DNA of 37,321 nt from Acidobacteriota bacterium (GTDB lineage: Bacteria > Acidobacteriota > Terriglobia > Bryobacterales > Bryobacteraceae): the NCBI GenBank assembly GCA_025353165.1, contig JANXRE010000084.1:1-37321 (forward strand). The letters are read 5' to 3'. The position numbers and the translations under genes are program-made. The notes beneath the pieces were generated by a model. It did not search any database, was not told where the DNA came from, and worked only from the letters and a program-made list of their open reading frames with translations. Numbering within the stretch: position 1 is the stretch's first letter; each line of letters begins with the position of its first letter. Shown here one piece after another: positions 1 to 7,806 of the stretch.

Positions 1-160
1 GGGCTGCGGCAACGTAATCGTGGACGGTGCTTTGCGAGACGGAACAACTGCGGGCAATCTGGTGCTGGCTCATCCCGAGGGAATGGAGCCGCAGTACTTC
101 CTTCAACTTGCGCATGGTCAGCCTTTTCTGTGGCAGCGGGGTGCTCGGCGGGGAATTCAT
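1..160 (-). CDS. istA: IS21-family transposase IstA, N-terminal fragment (runs off window)
   Basis: Reading the minus strand from an ATG at 158-160 gives 53 codons with no stop before the window edge. The protein contains the stretch RKLKEVLRLHSLGMSQHQIA followed by RSCSVSQSTVHDYV. This is the helix-turn-helix DNA-binding start of IS21-family IstA transposases, in which this domain precedes a DDE integrase core. The core and the partner ATPase gene istB would lie outside the window to the left. The element therefore faces away from the rest of the window, and its outer end should lie just to the right, between about 161 and 364. I infer an intact or degraded IS21 element; only the N-terminus can be judged here. 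Confidence 0.8.
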   Translation of the reverse strand, partial: MNSPPSTPLPQKRLTMRKLKEVLRLHSLGMSQHQIARSCSVSQSTVHDYVAAA

Positions 161-364
161 CCGCGACCTCAACGATAACCCAGCTACGAGAAAGAAGCCT
201 GTCGAGCGGTGTTCCGCCGATTCCTCACCGAAACGCCCCGCTAACGTTCGCTGTCACCCACAGATTCCCCCGACGAGGCTTGTGTTTAAGGATGGATCAA
301 CAAAAGATGAAGACAAGAACTCCCTAATCAAGGAAAAGGGATCGTGGAAGCTCACGATTGGTGA
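161..364. other. Non-coding stretch with probable IS21 outer end
   Basis: No convincing gene lies between the IstA start and the hsdR remnant. IS21-type elements have multiple terminal repeats outside istA and usually end in 5'-TG/CA-3'. A CA at 261-262, after CTGTCACCCA, is a possible element boundary on this side. The partner end is not in the window, so neither the inverted repeat nor a target-site duplication can be checked. The remaining 100 bases to 364 hold no recognisable coding sequence, and an in-frame TGA at 362-364 closes the hsdR frame upstream. Confidence 0.3.
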
Positions 365-970
365 GTGAGGCCAGTTGGGTCGCCCGATGCCGACCCTCTG
401 ATTCGGGGGAATTACCTGGATCTGAGCCAGATCGATTTCGAGACGCTGCGGAAACAGTTCGAGCGGGGCCGGATTGCTGCGACGCTGGCGCGGATGGTCC
501 GGCTGAACCGGACTCGCATGAACTATCTGGAAGAGTTCCAGAAGATGGTTGACGAGTACAACTCCGGGGCGGCGAATGTGGAGACGTTTTTCGCGCGGCT
601 GATGGCGTTTACGAAGAAGCTGCCGGAGGAGGAGAAGCGGGGGATATCGGAGCATCTATCGGAGGAAGAACTGGCGGTTTTCGACCTTCTTACTAAGGCG
701 GCGGTTCAGTTAACAAGGGCTGAAGAGCTCCAGGTGAAGAAGGTCGCGAGGGAATTGCTCGAAGCGGTCAAGCGCGAGAAGCTGGTGCTGGACTGGAAGA
801 AGCGGCAGACCACCAGGGCGGCCGTGCGGTATACCGTGGAGACGATATTGGATGGACTGCCGAGAGTGTATACGACGGAGTTATATCAGCAGAAGTGCGA
901 GTCGGTTTATCAGCATATCTTCGATTCGTATTCCGGGCAGGGGCAGGGTTTGTACAGTTCGGCGCACTGA
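365..970 (+). pseudogene. hsdR: Type I restriction enzyme HsdR, C-terminal remnant
   Basis: The 201-residue reading frame carries LDLSQIDFETLRKQFERG, RMVRLNRTRMNYLEEFQ, LSEEELAVFDLLTK, VKKVARELLEAVKREKLVLD and YTTELYQQKCESVYQHIFDS. This series is characteristic of the C-terminal helical domain of type I restriction subunit HsdR (EcoEI R C-terminal type), which binds the methyltransferase core. Full HsdR proteins are about 800-1100 residues. The nuclease and helicase domains are absent, and an in-frame TGA sits directly before the first GTG at 365. The spacing between FERG and RMVRLN also looks shorter than usual. No hsdM or hsdS is visible. This is best read as a dead 3' fragment left by rearrangement, plausibly involving the adjacent IS21-type element. 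Confidence 0.8.
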
Positions 971-978
971 AACACGTG

Positions 979-1025
979 GCGTCGCCAAGAGTGGCGACGC
1001 GGCACGCACGAGTGCGTGCGCCACG
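979..1025 (+). repeat. 47-bp double-hairpin repeat, copy 1
   Basis: The first hairpin has perfect 9-base arms GCGTCGCCA (979-987) and TGGCGACGC (992-1000) around AGAG. The second has perfect 8-base arms GCACGCAC (1002-1009) and GTGCGTGC (1012-1019) around GA, and the unit ends GCCACG. Four further copies of the same length and orientation occur in the window. In this copy the flanking CGTGGC (975-980) can also pair with the terminal GCCACG, which would close both hairpins into a three-way structure. It lies between the hsdR remnant and the convergent end of the hydrolase gene. It is REP/BIME-like; no RAYT transposase is visible. Confidence 0.9.
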
Positions 1026-1048
1026 GGTTTGGGTTTGGGTTTGGGTCT
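1025..1048 (+). repeat. GGGTTT tandem repeat (three exact plus one variant unit)
   Basis: Three exact GGGTTT units (1025-1042) are followed by GGGTCT (1043-1048). This gives four runs of three G separated by three bases, which is a G-quadruplex-compatible pattern on the plus strand. The first G is also the last base of the neighbouring double-hairpin repeat. The stretch is non-coding and sits between a pseudogene and the convergent hydrolase gene. Confidence 0.7.
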
Positions 1049-1103
1049 GGCCCTGACTCTTACACTTACTCAACTAACTAGCCAAACTGATTGATTAACC
1101 TAA

Positions 1104-2405
1104 CTATGTGGCGGCTAGTGCGGAGGCGAAGGCGTAGGTCACGTGTTCGTTGGTCACGTCTCCGTGGTTTTGGATCAGGCCTCCGGATCCGTCCAGGTTG
1201 GTCACAATGCCTGGCTGGAATTTGTATGGCGTTCCGGGTTCGTGAAGCACATCGAAGGCCGATTCCGCCGTCATTTGCGTTCCGTTTCTTCCGATTCCGC
1301 CGTAGGGGTCCGTCGCGTCCCCGATCGCTTTTACGTTGTCGCCGGCGGCGCGGGATGTTATGGCGTAAGCGAGCCCGACGACACTGTCCTGGGCTGAGAA
1401 GGTTTCCAGTATCGGGCCCTGGATCACATTTTTCGCGATTACGTCTCGGAAAAAGCCCGGCGTCCCTTGCCCGTTGTTGGCGCTGAAGCCGAAGTGCGAG
1501 AAGGCCCCCTCGAGCAGCGTCAGGGAGTCGGGGTGAACCGCCGGCGCTTGGGACAAGGCTCGCGAGCAGGCGGCCATCAGGCGGCCTCCCAGGCTGTGGC
1601 CCAGGAGGTGAATCTTCAGGCTGGGTAAGCCGGCGCTCAAGGCTCGGACGGCCCTCGCGACGCCTGTCTCGCCGACGACCCCGGAGCGGCTCTTCATGAG
1701 GTACCACGTGGTCATGTTCGCGATCTTGCCCGCCGCGCCGAAGATCGAGTCGAAGAACGAGCCGAAGGATTCCACTCCGCCTTCGTCAAAGCCGGTACCG
1801 GCCGCGGCCACCGCGGGAGAGCCTACGGGTAGTTGGAGTTTGTGCAGCAGGTCGGCGCCTGTTTGCGACAGCAGCAGCGGCAACCCCTCGGTGGGGTCCG
1901 GCTCGCCCGCGGGCACCACGGAGAGGAGCAGACTGACGAAACGGTTCTGCGCGTCCGTACTGGTTTCGAGGCTGGGCAGGAGGCCCATCGCTTCGTCCAC
2001 GGCGGGTTGCCGGGCGGCAGGCACATCCGCTTTGAGCGAAAGCAACTGGCTCCGCACGGATTCCATTGGAGGCTGCGTGTCGTCCACGGACTGGACGGAT
2101 CCGGCGTCGGAAGGAACAGACTCCTGATACGACTTCGAGGGCCAGTAGACGCCGGCGACCAGGAAGTTGCGGGCCGCGAGCCCGGCGAACTCCGACCGCG
2201 CGAGCTGAGCGCGGAAGGTCGTCAGGAATCGGGTGTACAGGCCCGTGGCGTCGGTTTCGTCGTTGCGGAAACCGTGCGCGATCCAAATCACGTCGGTCGC
2301 GGCGGGCGCGGCCTGTTGCAAGGCGGTGAGCTGGCTCGCGTCGATCAGGTTGCCGTCGCCGTCGAATTGCAGGGGGAGAAAGTCGAAACCTTGAATGTTT
2401 TGCAT
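1104..2405 (-). CDS. Alpha/beta hydrolase (lipase/esterase-like), probably cytosolic
   Basis: The protein has 433 residues with no signal peptide or membrane segment. An oxyanion-side motif VIWIAHGF lies at about 39-46 and the nucleophile elbow LLGHSLGG has Ser271; an NHGDVTNEHV stretch near the C-terminus may supply the catalytic His. These features fit a serine hydrolase of the lipase/esterase type. The region between the two motifs is longer than in small esterases and suggests a large lid or cap. The ATG at 2403-2405 is preceded by GAGG. The gene starts 11 bases after the subtilase stop, so the two are very likely co-transcribed. The substrate is unknown, and the cytosolic location is inferred only from the absence of an export signal. 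Confidence 0.75.
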   Translation of the reverse strand: MQNIQGFDFLPLQFDGDGNLIDASQLTALQQAAPAATDVIWIAHGFRNDETDATGLYTRFLTTFRAQLARSEFAGLAARNFLVAGVYWPSKSYQESVPSDAGSVQSVDDTQPPMESVRSQLLSLKADVPAARQPAVDEAMGLLPSLETSTDAQNRFVSLLLSVVPAGEPDPTEGLPLLLSQTGADLLHKLQLPVGSPAVAAAGTGFDEGGVESFGSFFDSIFGAAGKIANMTTWYLMKSRSGVVGETGVARAVRALSAGLPSLKIHLLGHSLGGRLMAACSRALSQAPAVHPDSLTLLEGAFSHFGFSANNGQGTPGFFRDVIAKNVIQGPILETFSAQDSVVGLAYAITSRAAGDNVKAIGDATDPYGGIGRNGTQMTAESAFDVLHEPGTPYKFQPGIVTNLDGSGGLIQNHGDVTNEHVTYAFASALAAT

Positions 2406-2416
2406 GATGCCTCGGG

Positions 2417-3892
2417 TTAAACAGCTTGCAGCACTTTCATCAAGTCCAGTAGTCCCGCGCCTTGAAACGCGGGTTCGCGGCGCAAATCGATTGCGTTGTC
2501 GAGCAGAATCTGCTTGACTCTCTCGGGCTGACCGATAAATTCGGCACGGACGGACAGGAACGCGGCGATCGCGCCGGAGACGTGGGGAGCGGCCATGCTG
2601 GTGCCGCTCAGCTCGCAGTAGAGCACCTCCCCATCTTTCGTTCCGTACTTGGAGGCTTCCTTGCCGGCGGCGCAGGAAATAATACGCTCGCCGGGCGCCA
2701 GGAGATCGGGCTTCAGCCGACCATCCCCGGTGGGACCGCGCGAGGAAAAGTAGGAGACCCCGTAGGTGTGCGGCATCTCGCGATGAGTGGATCCGACGGT
2801 GATCGCGAGATCGGCGTTTCCCGGATCGGTAATGGTCATGTCGCCGTAACTGCCCTGGCCATTCGCGGCGTTGAACGAGTAGCCGCCATTCCCCGCCGAC
2901 ACCACGACGGCCACGCCGCAACGAACCAGCCGGTTCACCTCGACGCAGAGAGGGCTCTGTCCGCAGGCGAACCAGCGCGGATCGAAGGGGTAACCCAGAC
3001 TCATGTTCACGCCGTGAATCAGGAGGCGCCGGCCGTTCTGATTCCAGGTCTGGACCTGATCGATGGCCAGGAGGACCCAACTGACCTTGCCCTGGCCGGC
3101 GGTCTGCTGCAAATCGCCGGTGCGGTTGATGTCGGCGATGACTTTCAGGCTGACCAGCTTGGCTTGGGGGGCCACTCCCGAGATGGACTGCAGGGAATCC
3201 CGCTGAGGAATGGACTGGCCGGTCTGTTCATCGAGGAGCTCGCGGCCGATGACGCCCTCGTCGGACGCGGCGGATGCCTGCCAGCAGCCCGCGATGATGC
3301 CGGCGACGTGGGTTCCGTGGCCCAGGCGGTCCAGCAGCGCGGAGGTCGGGGCGCCGGGCGCGCTCGCGCGGCCATCGGGCGTGAAGTCGAGATGCCGGAG
3401 CGGGGCGGAGACGCCGAGAGTGTCCAATTGCGCGAAGTGCCGGTGATCGCCCTGGATGCCGGAGTCGAGCACGGCCCAGGCGATGCCGTCTCCGCGAGCC
3501 TGGAAGGCGCGCTGCGCGGCATCCGCTTTCACGGTGATCAGCGAGCGCGTCAGCGTGGTGCCGATCTCCGTGTCTTCCCAAATGCGGTACACGAATTGGG
3601 CCGCACGGCCGGTATTCATGAGGTCGCGCGTTTCCGCGGCGAGACTCAGAATCTGTTGGGCCGTCAGGCTCGCGAAGACGTAGTGGGAGGTTGCCGAATA
3701 GTTGACCCCCCACTGGTTCACCCGCTTCGTCACCTGGGCCATCGCGCCGTCGATGCCCTCTGCGTAGGTCTCGCACAGCGAGATGATGACGTCGAACTTC
3801 TCAGCGGCGTCCGCCTGGCTGATTTGGGAGAGCAGCGGCTCGGTGACGATGGACCGCATCATCTCGGTGCGGATTGGGTTGGTTGGCTCCAT
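2417..3892 (-). CDS. Subtilisin-like serine protease (S8), no signal peptide
   Basis: The 491-residue protein carries the complete subtilase catalytic set: Asp143 in VLDSGIQ, His192 in GHGTHVAGI, oxyanion Asn335 in SAGNGG and Ser432 in SGTSMAAPHVSG. Residues 1-130 are a helical N-terminal extension without a hydrophobic signal sequence, which is unusual because most bacterial S8 enzymes are secreted with a propeptide. The N-terminal region may be a chaperone-like or regulatory part, but I do not recognise a domain. The ATG at 3890-3892 is preceded by AGGAG with 6-base spacing. It lies between the 732-aa gene and the hydrolase gene in one orientation, suggesting a shared function. Its substrate is unknown. 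Confidence 0.88.
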   Translation of the reverse strand: MEPTNPIRTEMMRSIVTEPLLSQISQADAAEKFDVIISLCETYAEGIDGAMAQVTKRVNQWGVNYSATSHYVFASLTAQQILSLAAETRDLMNTGRAAQFVYRIWEDTEIGTTLTRSLITVKADAAQRAFQARGDGIAWAVLDSGIQGDHRHFAQLDTLGVSAPLRHLDFTPDGRASAPGAPTSALLDRLGHGTHVAGIIAGCWQASAASDEGVIGRELLDEQTGQSIPQRDSLQSISGVAPQAKLVSLKVIADINRTGDLQQTAGQGKVSWVLLAIDQVQTWNQNGRRLLIHGVNMSLGYPFDPRWFACGQSPLCVEVNRLVRCGVAVVVSAGNGGYSFNAANGQGSYGDMTITDPGNADLAITVGSTHREMPHTYGVSYFSSRGPTGDGRLKPDLLAPGERIISCAAGKEASKYGTKDGEVLYCELSGTSMAAPHVSGAIAAFLSVRAEFIGQPERVKQILLDNAIDLRREPAFQGAGLLDLMKVLQAV

Positions 3893-3969
3893 GGTGAACT
3901 CCTATCGGCCCGCAGAAGAATGGAAACAGACAGCCTTTCCCGCCAGAGGGCGGACACGGCGTCCGCAGG

Positions 3970-6168
3970 TTACGGCGGCGGAGAAGGTGCCTGTCCCCCA
4001 TTTTTCGCTGCCAGTGGCAGCGGTTTCTCGGCGGCGAGCGACAGATGCGGGTTGAGGAGCATGAAGCGGCGACCCGCGGCCGGAGCGGCGAGCCTCATCG
4101 CCAGCAGACCCCAAGGTCCGCCGAAGTTCTTTTCGGTTAGGGCGGCGAGTTTGGCCAACTGGCTGGCGAGGGCTTTTTGGGCAGCGACGAACTCGGGGTC
4201 CGTGCGGCTTACGCCGGGGTGGTCCAGCACCTTTCGAATGGCGGTCAGGCGGTCGCCGGTGGCCTTCATGCCGTCCGCCCACCAGACGATGTTGCGGTAG
4301 TCGACGCCGATGTTGGCGATGGCCTGGTCCGATTGACCTGGGAAGAGCTTGCTGAATTCCGCCGAGCCCACATTTCCGATGGCTCGCATTTTGGTCCAGA
4401 GCACACCGTCTTTGACCGGCAGCATGCGCGGATCGTTTGGGGGAACGAGGAACCGGATGGCGTCGAGGCCCGCACGGTCGTAATACGGCACGTCGCGTTG
4501 GGTCGCGCCGTTGAAGAACAGAGCCGTGAACGCGCCGTCGTCGTACGACGTCTCGGCCAGCACGGTGGTCCTTCCGAGGTCTTGATCCGGCGGCAGGTCC
4601 GTCATCGCATTCCCGAAACCGAGCCCTTCGCCCAACAGAAGGTTGTGGAACATGTCGTCCTGGCTGGTCTTGGCGCTGAGGGTGAAATGCGTATGGCGGG
4701 CTTGCAGGCTGGGTGGGCCGGAGACGCAGGAACCCGCGCGGTAGGCGGCGGTCATCAGGAGATTCTCCTCGAGGACGTGCCGCAATTTTTGGGAGTCGGC
4801 GCCGAAGTTCACGGCGTCGATGGCGATGCGGGAGGCGTTCGCGCGGTCGGTGATGATGAAGTCGCCGGTGGTGGAGTCCCACGCGACCGAACCGCTCTTG
4901 ACCAGCGAGGAGATGGTGAGGGCGTTGTAGATGCCGAGAAGGTTGATCTTGAAGCTGTGCTTTAGGGTCTTCGATGACTCGATGAGGGTCTTGACGACGC
5001 GAATGCCCGGGCCGGGTTCGCGATCCGTATCGACGAGGAGTGTGAGGTCGCCGTTGAGCGCCTTCCCCAGTAACGCCTTGGTATCGTCCGTGAGCGCGCT
5101 TTGGTCGACCTCGTAGAGGAACATCGCGTCGTTCTCGTTCAGGGTATGCAGTTCCGCGCTCACGCCGATGGAGAGCGTGCGGTCGATGGCGCTCTTCAGC
5201 GCAACCTGGACTGCGGCGGCCTGGGCCGGCGAGAGGCCCGCGCCGGTGAGCTCGTTTTGATCGGCGGTGGGGTTGGAACTGATGGCGGGCAGGAGCTGCT
5301 TGAACACAGCGTTGCTGTCGAGGGAGGTCGCGATGGACGCCGAGGCGCTGGCGGTGATCGAGAAATCGGTTTGCCGCCGGCGGTAGAAGCCCACGCGGAA
5401 GGACGCGCCGGCGAGCCTTTGCACGCGGATCTGATAGTCGCCGGAGTATTCGAAGCCCGCGCCGACGTCGACGGAGCCGCCCGCTTTCACGGCCACGTCG
5501 CCGAGGACGGGGAGGGTCGCGGAGGCCAGCGGGTTGGCGAAAGCCAGGAGGTTCACCGTGCCGGAGAACTTCAAATCGCCGGTGCTTTCCACGGCGGCGA
5601 TGCTGCCCTCCGGCATGGCGGCGATGTCGTCCAGGTCGCCGGGAATGGCGAATGCGGCCAGCGTTTGCAGGATCGACGGCAGCACCTTGGGGGTGACGGG
5701 GTTGAGTTCGAACCTTTGCCAGTAGGTGAGGTTGACGCCGGATTTCCCGTTGAATCCGAAGCTGAGGGGCGCGGCCTTCCCCGAAGCGCCCACGGCGACG
5801 CTGGCCTGGATGCCGGCGGAAACGTAGCGCTGGTCGAGCGCGACCGGGATGTTGTCGCCGAAGAGGTCGGGGGCAAACAGGGGAGCGCCATCGGTGGATG
5901 GGACGAAGAGGGAGAGGGTTCCGTTCAACCCGGCGTCGACGGTCAGCGCGACTGACTGGCCTCCGATGTTCACCGGGCCCTTAAAGGACAGCTTGTTCTG
6001 CGTTGAGACGACGGATGGGTCGTCCCAGGTGGTGTCCGTGAATTGCTTCAGGTTGATTCCCAGGACCGCCAGGCCGGGCAGGTTCTGAAAGTACTTGGAT
6101 AGCGCTCCGGGGCCGGCTTGAATATCGGCGGTGAAATCGAAGTTGTCGGAGAGTTTGAAAGTCGGCAT
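3970..6168 (-). CDS. Large conserved-looking protein of unknown function (732 aa)
   Basis: I do not recognise a family. Residues 1-300 alternate short beta-like stretches rich in Gly, Ser and Val (for example KLSFKGPVNIGGQSVALTVD and QTDFSITASASASIATSL), as in repetitive beta-sandwich or beta-barrel-like proteins. The second half is more mixed. The stretch MFHNLLLGEGLGFGNAMTD at about 500-520 and the YRNIVWWADGMKATGDRL region near 640 look like a globular domain. There is no N-terminal signal peptide. The start ATG (6166-6168) has AGGAG five bases upstream. It is the first gene of the unit that continues with the subtilase (77-base gap) and the hydrolase. The final residues GGQAPSPPP are encoded by a dispersed-repeat sequence, so the original C-terminus may have been shorter or different. 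Confidence 0.7.
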   Translation of the reverse strand: MPTFKLSDNFDFTADIQAGPGALSKYFQNLPGLAVLGINLKQFTDTTWDDPSVVSTQNKLSFKGPVNIGGQSVALTVDAGLNGTLSLFVPSTDGAPLFAPDLFGDNIPVALDQRYVSAGIQASVAVGASGKAAPLSFGFNGKSGVNLTYWQRFELNPVTPKVLPSILQTLAAFAIPGDLDDIAAMPEGSIAAVESTGDLKFSGTVNLLAFANPLASATLPVLGDVAVKAGGSVDVGAGFEYSGDYQIRVQRLAGASFRVGFYRRRQTDFSITASASASIATSLDSNAVFKQLLPAISSNPTADQNELTGAGLSPAQAAAVQVALKSAIDRTLSIGVSAELHTLNENDAMFLYEVDQSALTDDTKALLGKALNGDLTLLVDTDREPGPGIRVVKTLIESSKTLKHSFKINLLGIYNALTISSLVKSGSVAWDSTTGDFIITDRANASRIAIDAVNFGADSQKLRHVLEENLLMTAAYRAGSCVSGPPSLQARHTHFTLSAKTSQDDMFHNLLLGEGLGFGNAMTDLPPDQDLGRTTVLAETSYDDGAFTALFFNGATQRDVPYYDRAGLDAIRFLVPPNDPRMLPVKDGVLWTKMRAIGNVGSAEFSKLFPGQSDQAIANIGVDYRNIVWWADGMKATGDRLTAIRKVLDHPGVSRTDPEFVAAQKALASQLAKLAALTEKNFGGPWGLLAMRLAAPAAGRRFMLLNPHLSLAAEKPLPLAAKNGGQAPSPPP
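3986..4004. repeat. Probable dispersed repeat GGTGCCTGTCCCCCATTTT overlapping a gene end
   Basis: The plus strand reads GGTGCCTGTCCCCCATTTT. I recall this string and close relatives as a frequently dispersed short repeat in genomes of several phyla; this is memory, not a search. Here it overlaps the last codons of the 732-aa gene and lies beside another suggestive string, GGAAACAGACAGCCTTTCCC, at 3922-3941. Only one copy is visible in this window. Confidence 0.4.
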
Positions 6169-6215
6169 GGGGACTCCTAACGCAGCGATTTATGATGTCT
6201 AGAAGTCTACACCCT

Positions 6216-6262
6216 GCGTCGCCAGGAGTGGCGACGCGGCACGCAGGAGTGCGTGCGCCACG
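6216..6262 (+). repeat. 47-bp double-hairpin repeat, copy 2
   Basis: This is the same 47-bp unit as at 979. The first-hairpin loop is GGAG instead of AGAG, and ACGCAG replaces ACGCAC in the left arm of the second hairpin, leaving one mismatch. It lies between the start of the 732-aa gene and the end of the peroxiredoxin gene, both on the minus strand. Confidence 0.9.
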
Positions 6263-6264
6263 TT

Positions 6265-6708
6265 TTAGAGGGCGGCGGCGAGTACGGCGGCGGGATCGGG
6301 CTTGCCCCGTTCCGCATAGCGGATGCGGCCGTCCGGGCCGATCAGGTATACCGTGCGGCGGACGATCAGCGAACTGGCGCGGTAGAGCGATCCTACGCGC
6401 TGGCCTTTGTCCACCAATAGCGGAAACGGCAGTTTGTATTTGGCGCGGAACTTCACGTGGCTGCCCTCGGACCATGGGTTTACGCCGAAGACCGCGGTGT
6501 TGCTCCTTTTCGCGTCGGCCCACGCGTCGCGGAACTCGCACAATTGTTTGGTGCAGGTCGGCGTGTCGTCGCCGGGGTAAAAGACGAGGACTACGTTTTT
6601 CCCTCGAAAATCCGATAGCCGGACGGCGTTGCCATCCTGATCGGGAAGCTCGAAATCCGGGGCCTCCGCGCCGACGGGCAGCGGCGACCCGAACAAGCTG
6701 GACAGCAT
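6265..6708 (-). CDS. Peroxiredoxin, BCP/PrxQ type
   Basis: The 147-residue thioredoxin-fold protein opens with [17 protein letters not shown] and carries the peroxidatic site [15 protein letters not shown] with Cys52. A second Cys five residues later (Cys57) is the resolving cysteine pattern of BCP/PrxQ peroxiredoxins. These enzymes reduce hydrogen peroxide and alkyl hydroperoxides in the cytosol using thioredoxin. Length matches the family (about 150). The ATG at 6706-6708 is chosen; the gene is divergent from the metal exporter across about 60 bases that must contain both promoters. The stop is only a few bases from repeat copy 2. Confidence 0.92.
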   Translation of the reverse strand: MLSSLFGSPLPVGAEAPDFELPDQDGNAVRLSDFRGKNVVLVFYPGDDTPTCTKQLCEFRDAWADAKRSNTAVFGVNPWSEGSHVKFRAKYKLPFPLLVDKGQRVGSLYRASSLIVRRTVYLIGPDGRIRYAERGKPDPAAVLAAAL

Positions 6709-6757
6709 AACCGCAAGGTATCACACCGGCCCGGCGGGCGTGCGCGAGAATGGAAGA

Positions 6758-6763
6758 GAGGAG
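6758..6763 (+). promoter_or_regulatory. Ribosome binding site deciding a TTG start for the CDF exporter
   Basis: GAGGAG at 6758-6763 sits five bases before the TTG at 6769. No in-frame ATG lies closer to the conserved sequence, and the His-rich N-terminus begins directly at this TTG. The nearby ATG at 6750 is in another frame. Confidence 0.65.
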
Positions 6764-6768
6764 TACTG

Positions 6769-7707
6769 TTGGGTCACGAGCATCATCATTCGCACCATCA
6801 CCACCATCACGGCGACGGGACCGGGCGCGTGCTTACGTGGGGCCTCGGGCTGACTCTGGCGTTTGTGGCGCTGGAAGTGTTTTTTGGCTGGCGGGCGGGA
6901 TCGCTGGCTCTTCTGTCCGACGCGGGCCATAATTTCACCGATGCGCTGGCGCTGGCACTGGCCGGCTTCGGCGTGTACGTGCAAGCCAAGCCGGCCAACG
7001 AGCGCAAGACCTACGGGTATCAGCGCGCCGGCGTCCTGGCGGCCTTTGTCAATGCGTTGACTCTGCTGCTGGTTTCCGGATTTATTTTCTGGGAGAGCTA
7101 CGCGCGGCTCCGGCATCCGCAAGCGGTACAGGAATACACGATGATGTGGGTAGCGGCGGTCGGTCTCGCGGTGAACGGCTCCATTGTGTGGGGGCTGCAC
7201 GGCCGGAAGGAACACGATCTGAACGTGCGCGCCGCGTGGATCCACATGCTCGGGGATGCGATGGGATCCGCCGGGATCGTCGTGGGCGCTATCGTCATCC
7301 GGTACACCGGATGGACCCGGGTGGACCCGATTCTCTCGGTCGCGATCGGCGCGCTGATCATCTGGACGGCCTGGGGCATCATCCGGGAATCGCTGAACAT
7401 TCTTTTGGAGGCGCTGCCCGCCGGCATGAATCTCGGCGAGGTCAGCGGCGAGATGCGGAAAGTGGAGGGGGTCATCGAAGTCCACGATCTCCATATCTGG
7501 ACGCTGGGATTAAACAATCACGCGCTCAGTTGCCACGTCCTGGTCGAAGATCAGCCGCATTCGTCGAGCGAAGCGATTCTGCAGCGCGTCAACGCTCTCC
7601 TTCACCGGCAGTTTTCCATCCACCACACTACTATCCAGTTCGAACACAACCCGTGCGCGTTGAGCGAGAGCGGGTGCTCGATGGATGGTACGAATTGCTG
7701 CAATTGA
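6769..7707 (+). CDS. Cation diffusion facilitator (CDF) metal exporter, His-rich N-terminus
   Basis: This 312-residue inner-membrane protein has about six hydrophobic segments and the two paired CDF metal-site motifs: His54/Asp58 in SDAGHNFTDAL and His159/Asp163 in HMLGDAMGS. The N-terminus is a dense His stretch (GHEHHHSHHHHHHG) and the C-terminal cytosolic domain contains EVHDLHIWTLG, as in ZitB/CzcD-type zinc/cobalt exporters. The last 13 residues, SGCSMDGTNCCN, add three cysteines. CDF proteins export Zn2+, Co2+ or Cd2+ in exchange for protons; the exact metal cannot be read from sequence. A TTG start with a good ribosome binding site is used. The gene is divergent from the peroxiredoxin, so a link between metal and oxidative stress is possible. 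Confidence 0.92.
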   Translation: MGHEHHHSHHHHHHGDGTGRVLTWGLGLTLAFVALEVFFGWRAGSLALLSDAGHNFTDALALALAGFGVYVQAKPANERKTYGYQRAGVLAAFVNALTLLLVSGFIFWESYARLRHPQAVQEYTMMWVAAVGLAVNGSIVWGLHGRKEHDLNVRAAWIHMLGDAMGSAGIVVGAIVIRYTGWTRVDPILSVAIGALIIWTAWGIIRESLNILLEALPAGMNLGEVSGEMRKVEGVIEVHDLHIWTLGLNNHALSCHVLVEDQPHSSSEAILQRVNALLHRQFSIHHTTIQFEHNPCALSESGCSMDGTNCCN

Positions 7708-7723
7708 GTCGCGGGCTAGCCTA

Positions 7724-7770
7724 GCGTCGCCAAGAGTGGCGACGCGGCACGCACGAGTGCGTGCGCCACG
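7724..7770 (+). repeat. 47-bp double-hairpin repeat, copy 3
   Basis: Both hairpins are perfect and, within the 47 bp, identical to copy 1. It lies in the gap between the CDF exporter and the carboxyltransferase gene, both on the plus strand, ending 36 bases before the latter's ATG. Confidence 0.92.
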
Positions 7771-7806
7771 TCGCGCAAGTACTTCCTTCTGCTAGAGTGG
7801 ATCGGA

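Noticed and set aside
27-368. 113-codon plus-strand frame at the left edge
   Set aside because: It is antisense to the IstA N-terminus and has no known motif; the ending KEKGSWKLTIGE is not recognisable.
2462-4300. 612-codon plus-strand open frame across the subtilase
   Set aside because: It mirrors a gene with a complete S8 catalytic triad and spans into a second gene; no ribosome binding site or family match.
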